From Mycobacterium sp. (GTDB lineage: Bacteria; Actinomycetota; Actinomycetes; Mycobacteriales; Mycobacteriaceae): DNA of 49,285 nucleotides. The notes beneath the pieces are model-generated. The model did no database searches. It saw only the letters and a program-made list of their open reading frames with translations, and was not told the DNA's origin. This document shows, piece after piece, positions 8,381 to 16,205 of this stretch. Location of the stretch: NCBI RefSeq assembly GCF_025965855.1, contig NZ_JAOPWB010000179.1, positions 1 through 49,285 of the forward strand, given 5' to 3'. The translations under genes and the position numbers were made by a program. Within the stretch, counting starts at the first letter, position 1, and each line of letters begins with the position of its first letter.

Positions 8381-8839
8381 GTGAAGGTGATCAAGTCCGT
8401 GGACGACGCGCTCGCGACGATCGGGGAGGAACTCGGCGTCAGCCGGTGGGTGGACATCGACCAGAGCCGGATCGACGCTTTCGCCGATGTAACCATGGAT
8501 CACCAATGGATCCACGTCGACGTCGAGAAGGCCAAGGCCGAAAGTCCTTACGGTGCAACGATCGCGCACGGCTTCCTCACGCTCTCGCTGATCCCCGGCG
8601 TGAGCAAGGACAACTATCGCGTCGAGAACGCCAAGATGGGCATCAACTACGGCCTGAACAAGGTGCGGTTCCTGTCCGCGGTCACTGCGGGCAGCCGCAT
8701 CCGGGTCAGGTCCGAGCTCGCGGATGCTGCCAAGGTCGCCGACGACACCGTGAACCTAACGGTGCGTCACACCGTCGAGATCGACGGGGTCGACAAACCA
8801 GCCGCGGTGGCCGAACTGATCGCTAGGTTCATCTGGTGA
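8381..8839 (+). CDS. MaoC-family (R)-specific enoyl-CoA hydratase
   Basis: This 152-residue single hotdog protein has the hydratase-2 catalytic pair Asp40-x4-His45 in the VTMDHQWIHVD stretch, followed by YGATIAHGFLTLSLIP. It should hydrate 2-enoyl-CoA to (R)-3-hydroxyacyl-CoA. The GTG at 8381 is preceded by TTAGGAG. It overlaps the Ltp-type thiolase by 4 bp (GTGA). The MaoC-Ltp order resembles steroid side-chain gene sets, in which a hydratase feeds a retro-aldolase. The protein is single-domain, so it likely forms a homodimer. Confidence 0.88.
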   Translation: MKVIKSVDDALATIGEELGVSRWVDIDQSRIDAFADVTMDHQWIHVDVEKAKAESPYGATIAHGFLTLSLIPGVSKDNYRVENAKMGINYGLNKVRFLSAVTAGSRIRVRSELADAAKVADDTVNLTVRHTVEIDGVDKPAAVAELIARFIW

Positions 8840-10029
8840 CCGGGGGCCCGTTCGAAGGCAGAGCCGTCCTCACCGGGGCGGGCAAGTCCCAGGTTGGCCG
8901 GCGGCTGGGCCGAACGGGACTGGACCTCACGCTCGAGGCGGTGCTGCGGGCGATCGCCGACGCCGGGCTGAGCGTCGACGACGTCGACGGAATCGCCAGC
9001 TACCCGGGGCCGGGTGTGCCGGACCCCGGATTCTCCGGGGCCACCGTCCAGGAGGTCCGCAACGCACTCGGACTGCGCTCCCGCTGGTACGTCTCGGCGA
9101 TGGAGACCGCGGGCCAGATCGGCCCGGCGATCGAAGCGTGCATGGCGGTCAGCCTGGGCTTGGCCAATCACGTCGTGGTCTACCGGTCGGTGTGGGAGTC
9201 CACCGCCGCGCAGCAGGCCGGCGGCAGCCGGGCGTCGGTGCTGTTCGGCGGCGGGGAATTGCCGCCCCATCTGGAGTGGACGGCACCCTTTGGCGCACTG
9301 TCGGCGGCGAACTGGCTGGCGATGCCCGCCCAGCGCTATATGCACGACTTCGGCCTGACCCGCGAGCACCTGGGCCGCATCGCGATCAACGCTCGCACCA
9401 ACGCCGGGCGTAATCCCGACGCGGTCTACCGGGAGCCGATGACGATGGACGACTACCTGGGTGCCCGGATGATCTCCGAGCCGCTGTGCCTCTATGACTG
9501 CGACGTGCCCTGCGACGGTGCCACCGCCGTGATCGTGTCGCGCCGTGATGCCGCGAACGGCCTACCGCGGCAACCGTTGACGGTTGAGTCCGTCGGGCCG
9601 GGCATGTTCGAACGCGCCACCTGGGATCAGCGCGCCGACATCACCACCATGGCCGCCCACGATTCGGCGGCCACGCTGTGGGAGCACACCACGCTGACCC
9701 CCGCCGACGTCGACATGGCCCAGCTTTACGACGGCTTCTCCTTCCTCACCGTGATGTGGCTGGAAGCGATGGGCTTCTGCGAGCACGGCAAGGTCGGCGA
9801 ATTCGTCGACGACGGTTCGCGCATCGCGCTGGGCGGGTCGCTGCCGATCAACACCAGCGGCGGGCAACTCTCCGGCGGGCGGCTGCACGGGATGGGCTTC
9901 CTGCACGAGGCCTGTGTGCAGTTGTGGGGCGAGGGCGGCGATCGACAGGCGCCCCGCACTCCCGAGGTGGTGGCCGTCGGTGTGGGCGGGGGACCGGTGG
10001 CCGGGTCGATGCTGTTGAGCAGCCGGTAG
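8836..10029 (+). CDS. Ltp-type thiolase-like protein (possible acyl-CoA retro-aldolase)
   Basis: The 397-residue thiolase fold has the lipid-transfer-protein (SCP-x) plan: an AGKSQVGR start, DGIASYPGPG, MAQLYDGFSFLTV and a LPINTSGGQLSGGRLHGMGF loop. The thiolase nucleophile position reads SAMETAGQIG with no cysteine, so ordinary thiolysis is unlikely. Related actinobacterial Ltp enzymes are retro-aldolases that cleave 3-hydroxy branched acyl-CoAs with a DUF35 partner and use Tyr residues; the conserved YDGFSF Tyr is present. It is translationally coupled to MaoC (GTGA) and 3 bp ahead of the acyl-CoA synthetase. The nearest DUF35 protein is encoded at 6647-7081. Confidence 0.82.
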   Translation: MTGGPFEGRAVLTGAGKSQVGRRLGRTGLDLTLEAVLRAIADAGLSVDDVDGIASYPGPGVPDPGFSGATVQEVRNALGLRSRWYVSAMETAGQIGPAIEACMAVSLGLANHVVVYRSVWESTAAQQAGGSRASVLFGGGELPPHLEWTAPFGALSAANWLAMPAQRYMHDFGLTREHLGRIAINARTNAGRNPDAVYREPMTMDDYLGARMISEPLCLYDCDVPCDGATAVIVSRRDAANGLPRQPLTVESVGPGMFERATWDQRADITTMAAHDSAATLWEHTTLTPADVDMAQLYDGFSFLTVMWLEAMGFCEHGKVGEFVDDGSRIALGGSLPINTSGGQLSGGRLHGMGFLHEACVQLWGEGGDRQAPRTPEVVAVGVGGGPVAGSMLLSSR

Positions 10030-10032
10030 CTT

Positions 10033-11595
10033 ATGTCGATGGCCGCGGTCGACGACCTGACGCTCGGTGACATCGTGACCGACAACGCGGTCCGCTTTCC
10101 CGGCGTCGTCGCCTACCGGCACGGCCGCCGCACCGTCACCCACGCCCAGTTACGGGACCGGGCAGTCCGATTGGTGTCGGCGATGGCCGCGGTCGGGGTG
10201 AAACGCCAAGGCCGCATCGCGGTGTTGAGCCGCAACAGCATCGAGTTCGGCGAGCTGAACGCGGCCACCCAACTCAGCGGAATCATCATGGCCACCATCA
10301 ACTTCCGGCTCTCGCCAACGGAGATGGCCGATGCGCTGCGCCGCGTCGCCCCGTCGATCGTGTTCTGCGCCGAGGAGTTCCTACCGGTGATGGCCGATCT
10401 CGTGGCGGGCATTCCGTCGGGGCCGATGCTGGTGGCCATCGGCGGACAGGCTGCGCCCGGAATCACGGGTTACGAGCAATTCGTCGAAGGAGGCCGCAGC
10501 GGCGAGCCCGAGTTCGTGGCCCGGCCCGACGACATCGCCTACCTGCTGTTCACCAGCGGCACGACTGGCGCGTCCAAATGCTGCGTCCTCGGCCAGCGGG
10601 AGATGCGCCGGGTCGTGTTGACGATGAACAACGAGATACGTTGCGGCAGCGCCGATCGCGGGCTGATCAACATGCCGATGTTCCATTTCGGTGCGCTCGC
10701 GATCGTCGGCGGACTACATGCTCGTGGCGGAACCGTAGTGCTGCAGCAACAGTTCGACGCGGCCGACGCGGTGCAGTTGATCGCCGACGAGCGGATCACG
10801 GTGCTGCACCTGGCGCCGGTCATGCTCAGGGCAGTGCTCGATGTGGTGAGTGACCGCTCGGCGGTGGAATCGGTGCGCACGGTGGTCTATTCGGCCGCGC
10901 CGATGACCGCGGCCATCCTGCGGCGGGCGCTTGCCGTGCTGCCGGATGCGGGCTTCCTCAACCTCTACGGGCAGACCGAAGTCATCGTCTCCGGACTTCC
11001 GCGCGAACTCCACGCCCTCGATGAACCCGACGCCGCCGAGCGGCTGAGCTCGGTGGGTTTCCCGTTTCCCGGCACACGGGTGCGCGTGGTCGATGAGCAC
11101 GGAGGCGTCCTTCCCGTGGGGCAGACCGGTGAGATCGTCGTGCGCTCTGACTCGGTGTTCCGCGGCTACTGGCAGGACGACGCGGAAACGCAGGCGACGC
11201 TGCAGGACGGGTGGTGTCGCACCGGCGACATGGGCCGGATAGACGGGCACGGGCTGCTCTATCTGATGGACCGCAAGAAGGATGTGATCATCAGCGGCGG
11301 CGAGAATATTTATTCGCCCGAGGTCGAGGATGCGGTCAGTGCGGTTGACGGAGTGGCCGCCTGCGCGGTCGTGGGAGTGCCCGACGACAGATGGGGCGAG
11401 GCGGTCTGCGCGGTCGTGGTGCCGCGCAGCGGTGCTGCGCCGACCCTGGAGACGGTGCAGGAGGGCGTGCGGCAACGGCTGGCGCGCTACAAGGTGCCTC
11501 GTCGACTGGTGCTGGTCGCCGATCTGCCTGTACTGGCCAGCGGCAAGGTGGACAAGAAGCGACTGCGGGCCGACCTCAAGGCGGCTGCCGGCTGA
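10033..11595 (+). CDS. Acyl-CoA synthetase (FadD-type, AMP-binding)
   Basis: The 520-residue ANL enzyme activates a carboxylic acid to acyl-AMP, then acyl-CoA. Visible motifs are the P-loop LLFTSGTTGASK (about 170-181), NLYGQTE, the hinge YLMDRKKDVIISGGENIYSPEVE and the adenylation lysine in SGKVDKKRL near the C-terminus. The ATG at 10033 is 3 bp after the Ltp stop; another ATG lies two codons in, and no strong ribosome site is seen, so coupling is likely. As the last gene of the MaoC-Ltp-FadD operon it probably loads the substrate whose side chain the others cut. Confidence 0.92.
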   Translation: MSMAAVDDLTLGDIVTDNAVRFPGVVAYRHGRRTVTHAQLRDRAVRLVSAMAAVGVKRQGRIAVLSRNSIEFGELNAATQLSGIIMATINFRLSPTEMADALRRVAPSIVFCAEEFLPVMADLVAGIPSGPMLVAIGGQAAPGITGYEQFVEGGRSGEPEFVARPDDIAYLLFTSGTTGASKCCVLGQREMRRVVLTMNNEIRCGSADRGLINMPMFHFGALAIVGGLHARGGTVVLQQQFDAADAVQLIADERITVLHLAPVMLRAVLDVVSDRSAVESVRTVVYSAAPMTAAILRRALAVLPDAGFLNLYGQTEVIVSGLPRELHALDEPDAAERLSSVGFPFPGTRVRVVDEHGGVLPVGQTGEIVVRSDSVFRGYWQDDAETQATLQDGWCRTGDMGRIDGHGLLYLMDRKKDVIISGGENIYSPEVEDAVSAVDGVAACAVVGVPDDRWGEAVCAVVVPRSGAAPTLETVQEGVRQRLARYKVPRRLVLVADLPVLASGKVDKKRLRADLKAAAG

Positions 11596-11605
11596 GCTTC
11601 CATGC

Positions 11606-12925
11606 TCACGCCGTGCGGAGGAGCGAACGGCGCAATAGTTTGACCATCAACAGTGCGGCCCGCTCGTCGCTGTCCGACGCGCTTGCCCCCGTCGGCTCGG
11701 ACATCCGGCCGAGCACCGCCACGAACACCGCGCCCGCCACATCGGCGTCGACGCCGGCGGGCAGGTCGACAGTGGACAGGAGCGCGGCAACCGCTTGGAA
11801 AATTGCGCCAATGCCGTGGTCGACATCGGCGTCAGAGAGCTGTTCTGCGACCGTGCCGTCGAACCACGCCCGGATCACACCCCGGTAGGTGCGATGGAAT
11901 CGGACGTAGCCAAGCATCCACTCGGTCAGCGAATCCGGGGCCATGGCGGGCAGGGCGGCGGCGTGCTCCTCGATCTCGGCGACCGCTCGGCGGGTCAGTT
12001 CGGCCAGGATCTTGTCCTTGGTGCTGAAGTGCCGGTACAAGGTCGCGCGGCTGACCTCGGCGGCGGCCGCGATCTCCTCCATGCCGATGGCGTAGTAGCC
12101 GCGTTCGGCGAACAACGACGAGCTGACCGACAGCACATCCTGTGGAATCGGCGAGCCCGCCGCCTCGATGGCCGCCGGTGTCGCCGCGGCACTGTCGAGG
12201 GGCGCGGTTCGCGCGCAGCCGTTTGTTACCTGCGGTGCTACCGCCTGCAGCACCTCGGCCGGGGTCTCGGGAAACAGCATCAGCTGAAGCGCAACGGTCA
12301 ACGACCACGTCACGGTCGCGCGAGCGGGCAACGGGAACATGGCCCGGTACCGGTAGAGATGAACCATGTGGGGGATGCGCCCCAGTGCTGCGGCCGCATC
12401 GTCGGCTTCCAGATCCCCCAGGCGCGTCCGCCGCAGCCGATCGGTGACTGTCTGATGGAACTGGTCGGCGGCCGAGCTGGCATCGATGACGGACAACCCG
12501 GTGGCCGTGCCGATGCCCGGAAATTCGGCGAACACTGCGGCGTGGGAGTCGTAGATGTCCGCCCATTCGACTAGCCAGCGGTGCAGCGCGTTCATCCCGT
12601 CGACCGTCGGGCCGAGTCCACTGAGGTGTTCGCCGTGGGCCAGCACATCGCGCTCGGCCAATGCACTCAATTCGCCGAAGATCTCCTCCTTACCCGCGAA
12701 GTATTGATAGACGGTGGCACGCGAGGCGCGGGCCGCCTTGGCGATGGCGTCAAGCGAGGTGGCGTGGAATCCGTTGGCCAGGAACACCTCTGCGGCGCGC
12801 CCGAGTATGCGGTCGCGCGTGTGCAGGCCGCGGCGCCCCACGCCGGCATTGGCCGCGGGGGCATAGCCGGGGCGCCGCAGCCTGACCGGAGAGCTGGCCA
12901 TGGGAGAAGTCGACGCGGTTGTCAT
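11606..12925 (-). CDS. Tandem TetR regulator: two complete TetR domains in one chain
   Basis: The 439-residue protein holds two TetR units. Unit 1 spans residues 34-230, with HTH SLDAIAKAARASRATVYQYFAGKEEIF (57-83). Unit 2 spans 262-439, with HTH IGMEEIAAAAEVSRATLYRHFSTKDKIL (280-307). An Ala/Pro-rich linker (about 231-262) joins them. TetR proteins normally dimerise from about 200-residue chains, so this could act as an intramolecular pseudo-dimer or bind two operators. No stop or frameshift separates the halves. It overlaps the small upstream gene by 4 bp (ATGA) and is divergent from an amidohydrolase whose promoter carries two tandem GACG-N3-CGTC palindromes. Confidence 0.9.
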   Translation of the reverse strand: MTTASTSPMASSPVRLRRPGYAPAANAGVGRRGLHTRDRILGRAAEVFLANGFHATSLDAIAKAARASRATVYQYFAGKEEIFGELSALAERDVLAHGEHLSGLGPTVDGMNALHRWLVEWADIYDSHAAVFAEFPGIGTATGLSVIDASSAADQFHQTVTDRLRRTRLGDLEADDAAAALGRIPHMVHLYRYRAMFPLPARATVTWSLTVALQLMLFPETPAEVLQAVAPQVTNGCARTAPLDSAAATPAAIEAAGSPIPQDVLSVSSSLFAERGYYAIGMEEIAAAAEVSRATLYRHFSTKDKILAELTRRAVAEIEEHAAALPAMAPDSLTEWMLGYVRFHRTYRGVIRAWFDGTVAEQLSDADVDHGIGAIFQAVAALLSTVDLPAGVDADVAGAVFVAVLGRMSEPTGASASDSDERAALLMVKLLRRSLLRTA

Positions 12926-13236
12926 GGGACCGACGGAGCTCCGGGCAGGTTGCGCTTGGCCTTGCCGGGATAGCCGAAGAATTTCTCGAAGTTGGCGTCG
13001 TTGATGGGCTGCGCGGTGTTGCGGGCGGCGGCCGACCGCAGCGCTCCGAGGCGTGCCTGGGCCTTCTCGAGCGTCTCAACCGGCCCGGATTGCCGCAGGC
13101 GTCCCACCTCGAGCGCGGCCTCGGCGATCTCGATTCGAAGCCGTTCACCCGCTTCGCCGAAGGTCAACAGGTCGTGGTCGTCTTCATCGACCTTGTCCCG
13201 GCCTGCGTCGTCGGCGGGTCGGTCCGTGGATTCCAT
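12922..13236 (-). CDS. Small helical protein of unknown function
   Basis: The 104-residue protein begins with an acidic, disordered-looking stretch (DRPADDAGRDKVDEDDHD). It continues as predicted amphipathic helices (LLTFGEAGERLRIEIAEAALEVGRL and VETLEKAQARLGALRSAAARN) and ends with FEKFFGYPGKAKRNLPG. No family is recognised, and no signal peptide or membrane segment is present. The ATG at 13236 follows GAGAGG; a longer frame upstream lacks a site. It is co-translated with the tandem TetR gene (ATGA overlap), so it may modulate that regulator or belong to the nearby acyl-CoA/amidohydrolase pathway. Confidence 0.7.
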   Translation of the reverse strand: MESTDRPADDAGRDKVDEDDHDLLTFGEAGERLRIEIAEAALEVGRLRQSGPVETLEKAQARLGALRSAAARNTAQPINDANFEKFFGYPGKAKRNLPGAPSVP

Positions 13237-13288
13237 GTCGCGCCTCTCAACTGCTAGACGAATGTGGCGTACGTCATATAGTCTGTGA

Positions 13289-13328
13289 GACGAACCGTCA
13301 GAAAACAAGACGGTACGTCAGAAAAAGT
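13289..13328. repeat. Two 20-bp direct repeats, each with a GACG-N3-CGTC palindrome
   Basis: Copy 1 (13289-13308) and copy 2 (13309-13328) match at 14 of 20 positions: GACG, 3 variable bases, CGTCAGAAAA, then 3 variable bases. Each copy has an internal palindrome GACG-N3-CGTC (13289-13299 and 13309-13319), and together they give ACCGTC-N9-GACGGT (13294-13314). The period of 20 bp is about two helical turns, putting both sites on one DNA face. They sit in the divergent promoter between the small-protein/tandem-TetR operon and the amidohydrolase, 31-70 bp before its ATG. They are a likely binding array for the tandem TetR. Confidence 0.65.
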
Positions 13329-13358
13329 ACGACAGATCGCCAGATGCGAAGGAGCATC

Positions 13359-14558
13359 ATGCCGCTTCAGGATGACCACCAGATCGTGTCCGTTGACGAC
13401 CACTTGGTCGAGCACCCGCGGGTGTGGCAGGACCGGTTGCCGCAGAAGTACCTCGAGCAGGGCCCGCGCATCGTCGAGGAAAACGGTATGCACCTGTGGC
13501 ACTACGACGGGCAGGTCTTCCCGACCATCGGCCTGAACGCGGTCGCCGGCAAACCGCCGGAGGAGTGGGGCCTGGATCCCGTCCGCTACGAGGACATGAT
13601 TCCGGGCTGCTACGATCCGGTCGCGCGGGTCGCCGACATGGACCTCGATGGTGTGCAGTCGGCGTTGTGCTTCCCGTCATTCCCCGGATTCGGCGGCGGC
13701 ACGTTCCAGCGTGCCGAGGACAAGGACCTGGCGCTGCTGTGCGTGAAGGCGTGGAACGACTTCTACATCGACGAGTGGTGTGCCACCGCGCCTGAGCGCT
13801 ACATCCCGCTGGCGATTCTGCCGACCTGGGACATCGACGCCTGCATCGCGGAGGCCAAGCGGGTGGCCGCCAAGGGCGCCAAAACCATCTCGTTTCCGGA
13901 TAGCCCTGTGCCGCTGGGGCTCCCGTCGTTTCACTCAGACCACTGGAACGGGCTGTGGGAGGTCTGCTCCGAGACCAAGATGCCGGTGTCGCTGCACTTC
14001 GGCTCCGGCTCCTTCGTGCCGGGCTTCTCGTTCTCCACGATCAAGCCGATCCCGGGTCAGATGGCGGTGCCCGACGCACCCTTCGCGGTTGCGACGGCAC
14101 TGTTCTCCACGAACCTGATGTGGAGCACGGTCGATCTGCTGTTCTCGGGCAAGCTGCAACAGTTCCCCGATCTACAGATCTCACTGGCTGAAGGTGGCAT
14201 CGGCTGGGTGCCCTACATCCTCGAGCGGACCGACTACGTCTGGGAGCGGCATCGCTACTACCAGAACATCGACTTCGACACCCGTCCGTCGGATTTGTTC
14301 CGCAAGCACTTCTGGGGCTGTTTCATCGACGACGAGCACGGGCTGAAGAACCGGCACAGCATCGGCATCGACCGGATCATGCTCGAGATCGACTTCCCGC
14401 ACAGCGATTCCAACTGGCCGAACTCGCGCAAGCGGGCTGCTGAGGTGCTCGCAGGCGTGCCCGACGACGAATGCGCGCTGATTGTCGAGGAGAACGCCCG
14501 CCGGATGCTCAACTTCCCGCGGGTGAGAGCGGCCGATCGGCAACTTGCCAGCGTCTGA
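13359..14558 (+). CDS. Amidohydrolase (PF04909-type), paralogue of the 30.7-kb gene
   Basis: The 399-residue TIM-barrel metalloenzyme starts MPLQDDHQIVSVDDHLVEHPRVW, with VDDHLVEHP as the first metal-site strand. MPVSLHFGSG, SLAEGGIGW and IDFPHSDSNWP provide later His/Glu/Asp candidates. It is close to the 30659-31948 product over its whole length (shared RIVDMD/RVADMD, LCFPSFP, WNDF.DEWCAT, GLPSxHxDHW blocks). The reaction is unknown: hydrolysis, decarboxylation or C-C cleavage are all seen in the family. The ATG at 13359 follows GAAGGAG. It converges on an acyl-CoA dehydrogenase (3-bp gap) and is divergent from the tandem TetR operon, so it is presumably its target. Confidence 0.87.
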   Translation: MPLQDDHQIVSVDDHLVEHPRVWQDRLPQKYLEQGPRIVEENGMHLWHYDGQVFPTIGLNAVAGKPPEEWGLDPVRYEDMIPGCYDPVARVADMDLDGVQSALCFPSFPGFGGGTFQRAEDKDLALLCVKAWNDFYIDEWCATAPERYIPLAILPTWDIDACIAEAKRVAAKGAKTISFPDSPVPLGLPSFHSDHWNGLWEVCSETKMPVSLHFGSGSFVPGFSFSTIKPIPGQMAVPDAPFAVATALFSTNLMWSTVDLLFSGKLQQFPDLQISLAEGGIGWVPYILERTDYVWERHRYYQNIDFDTRPSDLFRKHFWGCFIDDEHGLKNRHSIGIDRIMLEIDFPHSDSNWPNSRKRAAEVLAGVPDDECALIVEENARRMLNFPRVRAADRQLASV

Positions 14559-14561
14559 TGC

Positions 14562-15716
14562 CTAGAGCCTGCCCCGCGAGACCAACTGCGCGGCAATGAC
14601 ATTGCGCTGTATCTCGTTGGTTCCTTCGCCGACGATCATGAGAGGGGCGTCGCGGAAGTAGCGCTCGACATCGTATTCGGTGGAATAGCCGTAGCCGCCA
14701 TGGATTCGGACGGCGTTGAGCGCGATTTCCATGGCCACCTCCGATGCGAACAGCTTCGCCATTCCGGCTTCCATGTCGCAGCGTTCGCCGCTGTCGTACT
14801 TCTCTGCGGCGTAGCGGGTGAGCTGGCGTGCCGCGGTCAGTTTGGTTGCCATGTCGGCCAGATAGTTCCCGACGGACTGGTGCTTCCATATTGGCTGCCC
14901 GAAGGTCTCCCGCTCCTGCGCATATTTCAGCGCGTCCTCGAGCGCGGCGTTCGCCACGCCCAGGGCCCGCGACGCCACCTGAATACGGCCCGTCTCAAGG
15001 CCTTTCATCATCTGCGCGAATCCTCTGCCCGGCGTGGCTCCGAGGATCGCCGAGGCCGGCACGCGGCAGTCGTCGAATGACAGCTCGCAACTCTCCACGC
15101 CCTTGTATCCCAGCTTGGGGAGGTCGCGCGAGACGGTGAGGCCCTGACCGTGTTCGACCAGGACGATCGAAATGCCCTTATGGCGTGGCGCGGCTTGAGG
15201 ATCGGTCTTGCACAGCAGTGCGATGAGGCCGGACCTGCGGGCGTTGCTGATCCAGGTCTTCGCGCCGTTGATCACCAGCTGGTTATCCTCGGCTAGTGCG
15301 GTGGTCGTCATCGCCTGCAGGTCCGAACCGCCACCAGGTTCGGTGAGCGCCATCGTGGCCCGCATCTCCCCGCTCGCCATGCGCGGTAGATACTTTTGTC
15401 GCTGTTCGTCGTTGCCGTACAACGAGATCAGCTTCGCGACCACGGTGTGCCCGCCCATCACGCCGGCCAGGCTCATCCAGCCGCGGGCCAATTCCTCGGT
15501 CACTTCTACGTAGCAGGGCATCGACACCGGCGAACCGCCGTATTCCTCAGGCACGGCAAGACCGAAGATCCCGATCCGCTTCATCTGCTCGATCCACGCT
15601 TCCGGGTACTCGTTTGCGTGCTCGACTTCGCGGACCGTGGGCTTGACGTCGCGGTCGATGAAGGTCCGGACCGTATCGACCAGCATGGTCTCTTCGTCGT
15701 TGAGCGCGGATGTCAT
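14562..15716 (-). CDS. Acyl-CoA dehydrogenase
   Basis: The 384-residue flavoenzyme has the usual plan: helical N-terminus, MALTEPGGGSDLQAM (FAD/substrate loop), INGAKTWISNARR, RETFGQPIWKHQSVG and the C-terminal catalytic glutamate in VGEGTNEIQRNVIA. It introduces a 2,3 double bond into acyl-CoA and passes electrons to ETF. The ATG at 15716 lies 102 bp from a TGACA-N4-TGTCA palindrome identical in arms to the one near the TetR at 4.1 kb, suggesting shared control. It is divergent from a ferredoxin gene. The substrate is not predictable. Confidence 0.93.
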   Translation of the reverse strand: MTSALNDEETMLVDTVRTFIDRDVKPTVREVEHANEYPEAWIEQMKRIGIFGLAVPEEYGGSPVSMPCYVEVTEELARGWMSLAGVMGGHTVVAKLISLYGNDEQRQKYLPRMASGEMRATMALTEPGGGSDLQAMTTTALAEDNQLVINGAKTWISNARRSGLIALLCKTDPQAAPRHKGISIVLVEHGQGLTVSRDLPKLGYKGVESCELSFDDCRVPASAILGATPGRGFAQMMKGLETGRIQVASRALGVANAALEDALKYAQERETFGQPIWKHQSVGNYLADMATKLTAARQLTRYAAEKYDSGERCDMEAGMAKLFASEVAMEIALNAVRIHGGYGYSTEYDVERYFRDAPLMIVGEGTNEIQRNVIAAQLVSRGRL

Positions 15717-15817
15717 TGCAGTTTCTTACCGGACGTAATGGTCAGAATCAAGTGAACCGTGCGGGTCGATCGCTCTCATATATGTCGTAAACAGCCATGT
15801 ATGCCCGATCAATAGTA

Positions 15818-15831
15818 TGACACTACTGTCA
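15818..15831. promoter_or_regulatory. Operator-like palindrome TGACA-N4-TGTCA (third copy)
   Basis: This perfect palindrome has the same arms and spacing as 4079-4092. It lies between the divergent acyl-CoA dehydrogenase (start 15716) and ferredoxin (start 15936). The right half continues CTGTCAGAATTG; a related half-site CTGTCAGATTGG follows at about 15885, and CTGTCAGATTCC occurs on the minus strand at the 4.08-kb copy. The extended similarity supports a common regulator. Confidence 0.6.
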
Positions 15832-15863
15832 GAATTGAAGCTGCGTACTCACCTCTCAAAATA

Positions 15864-15877
15864 GCTAAAGCTTTAGC
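15864..15877. promoter_or_regulatory. Perfect 14-bp palindrome GCTAAAGCTTTAGC
   Basis: This uninterrupted palindrome lies 59 bp upstream of the ferredoxin ATG, in the same AT-rich 219-bp gap as the TGACA-N4-TGTCA site. It is not followed by a T run, so a terminator is unlikely. Probably a binding site for a second regulator or a promoter element of the ferredoxin gene. Confidence 0.45.
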
Positions 15878-15899
15878 CGTATGCTGTCAGATTGGATGA

Positions 15900-16130
<231 letters not shown>

Positions 16131-16177
16131 CGGCAAGCTTGCCAATCGGCTGCAATCACCGGCACACTGCTGACATA

Positions 16178-16192
16178 GTTAACCAAGTTGAC
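16178..16192. promoter_or_regulatory. Operator-like 15-mer GTTAACCAAGTTGAC
   Basis: This is an imperfect palindrome of the pattern GTTNACC-W-AGTNNAC, 13 bp before the ATG of the fused acyl-CoA dehydrogenase. Related 15-mers stand at 20735-20749 and 28253-28267, each at the head of a beta-oxidation transcription unit. Its position so near the start would block transcription or initiation. Confidence 0.55.
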
Positions 16193-16205
16193 TTTGTGGA
16201 GTGTC

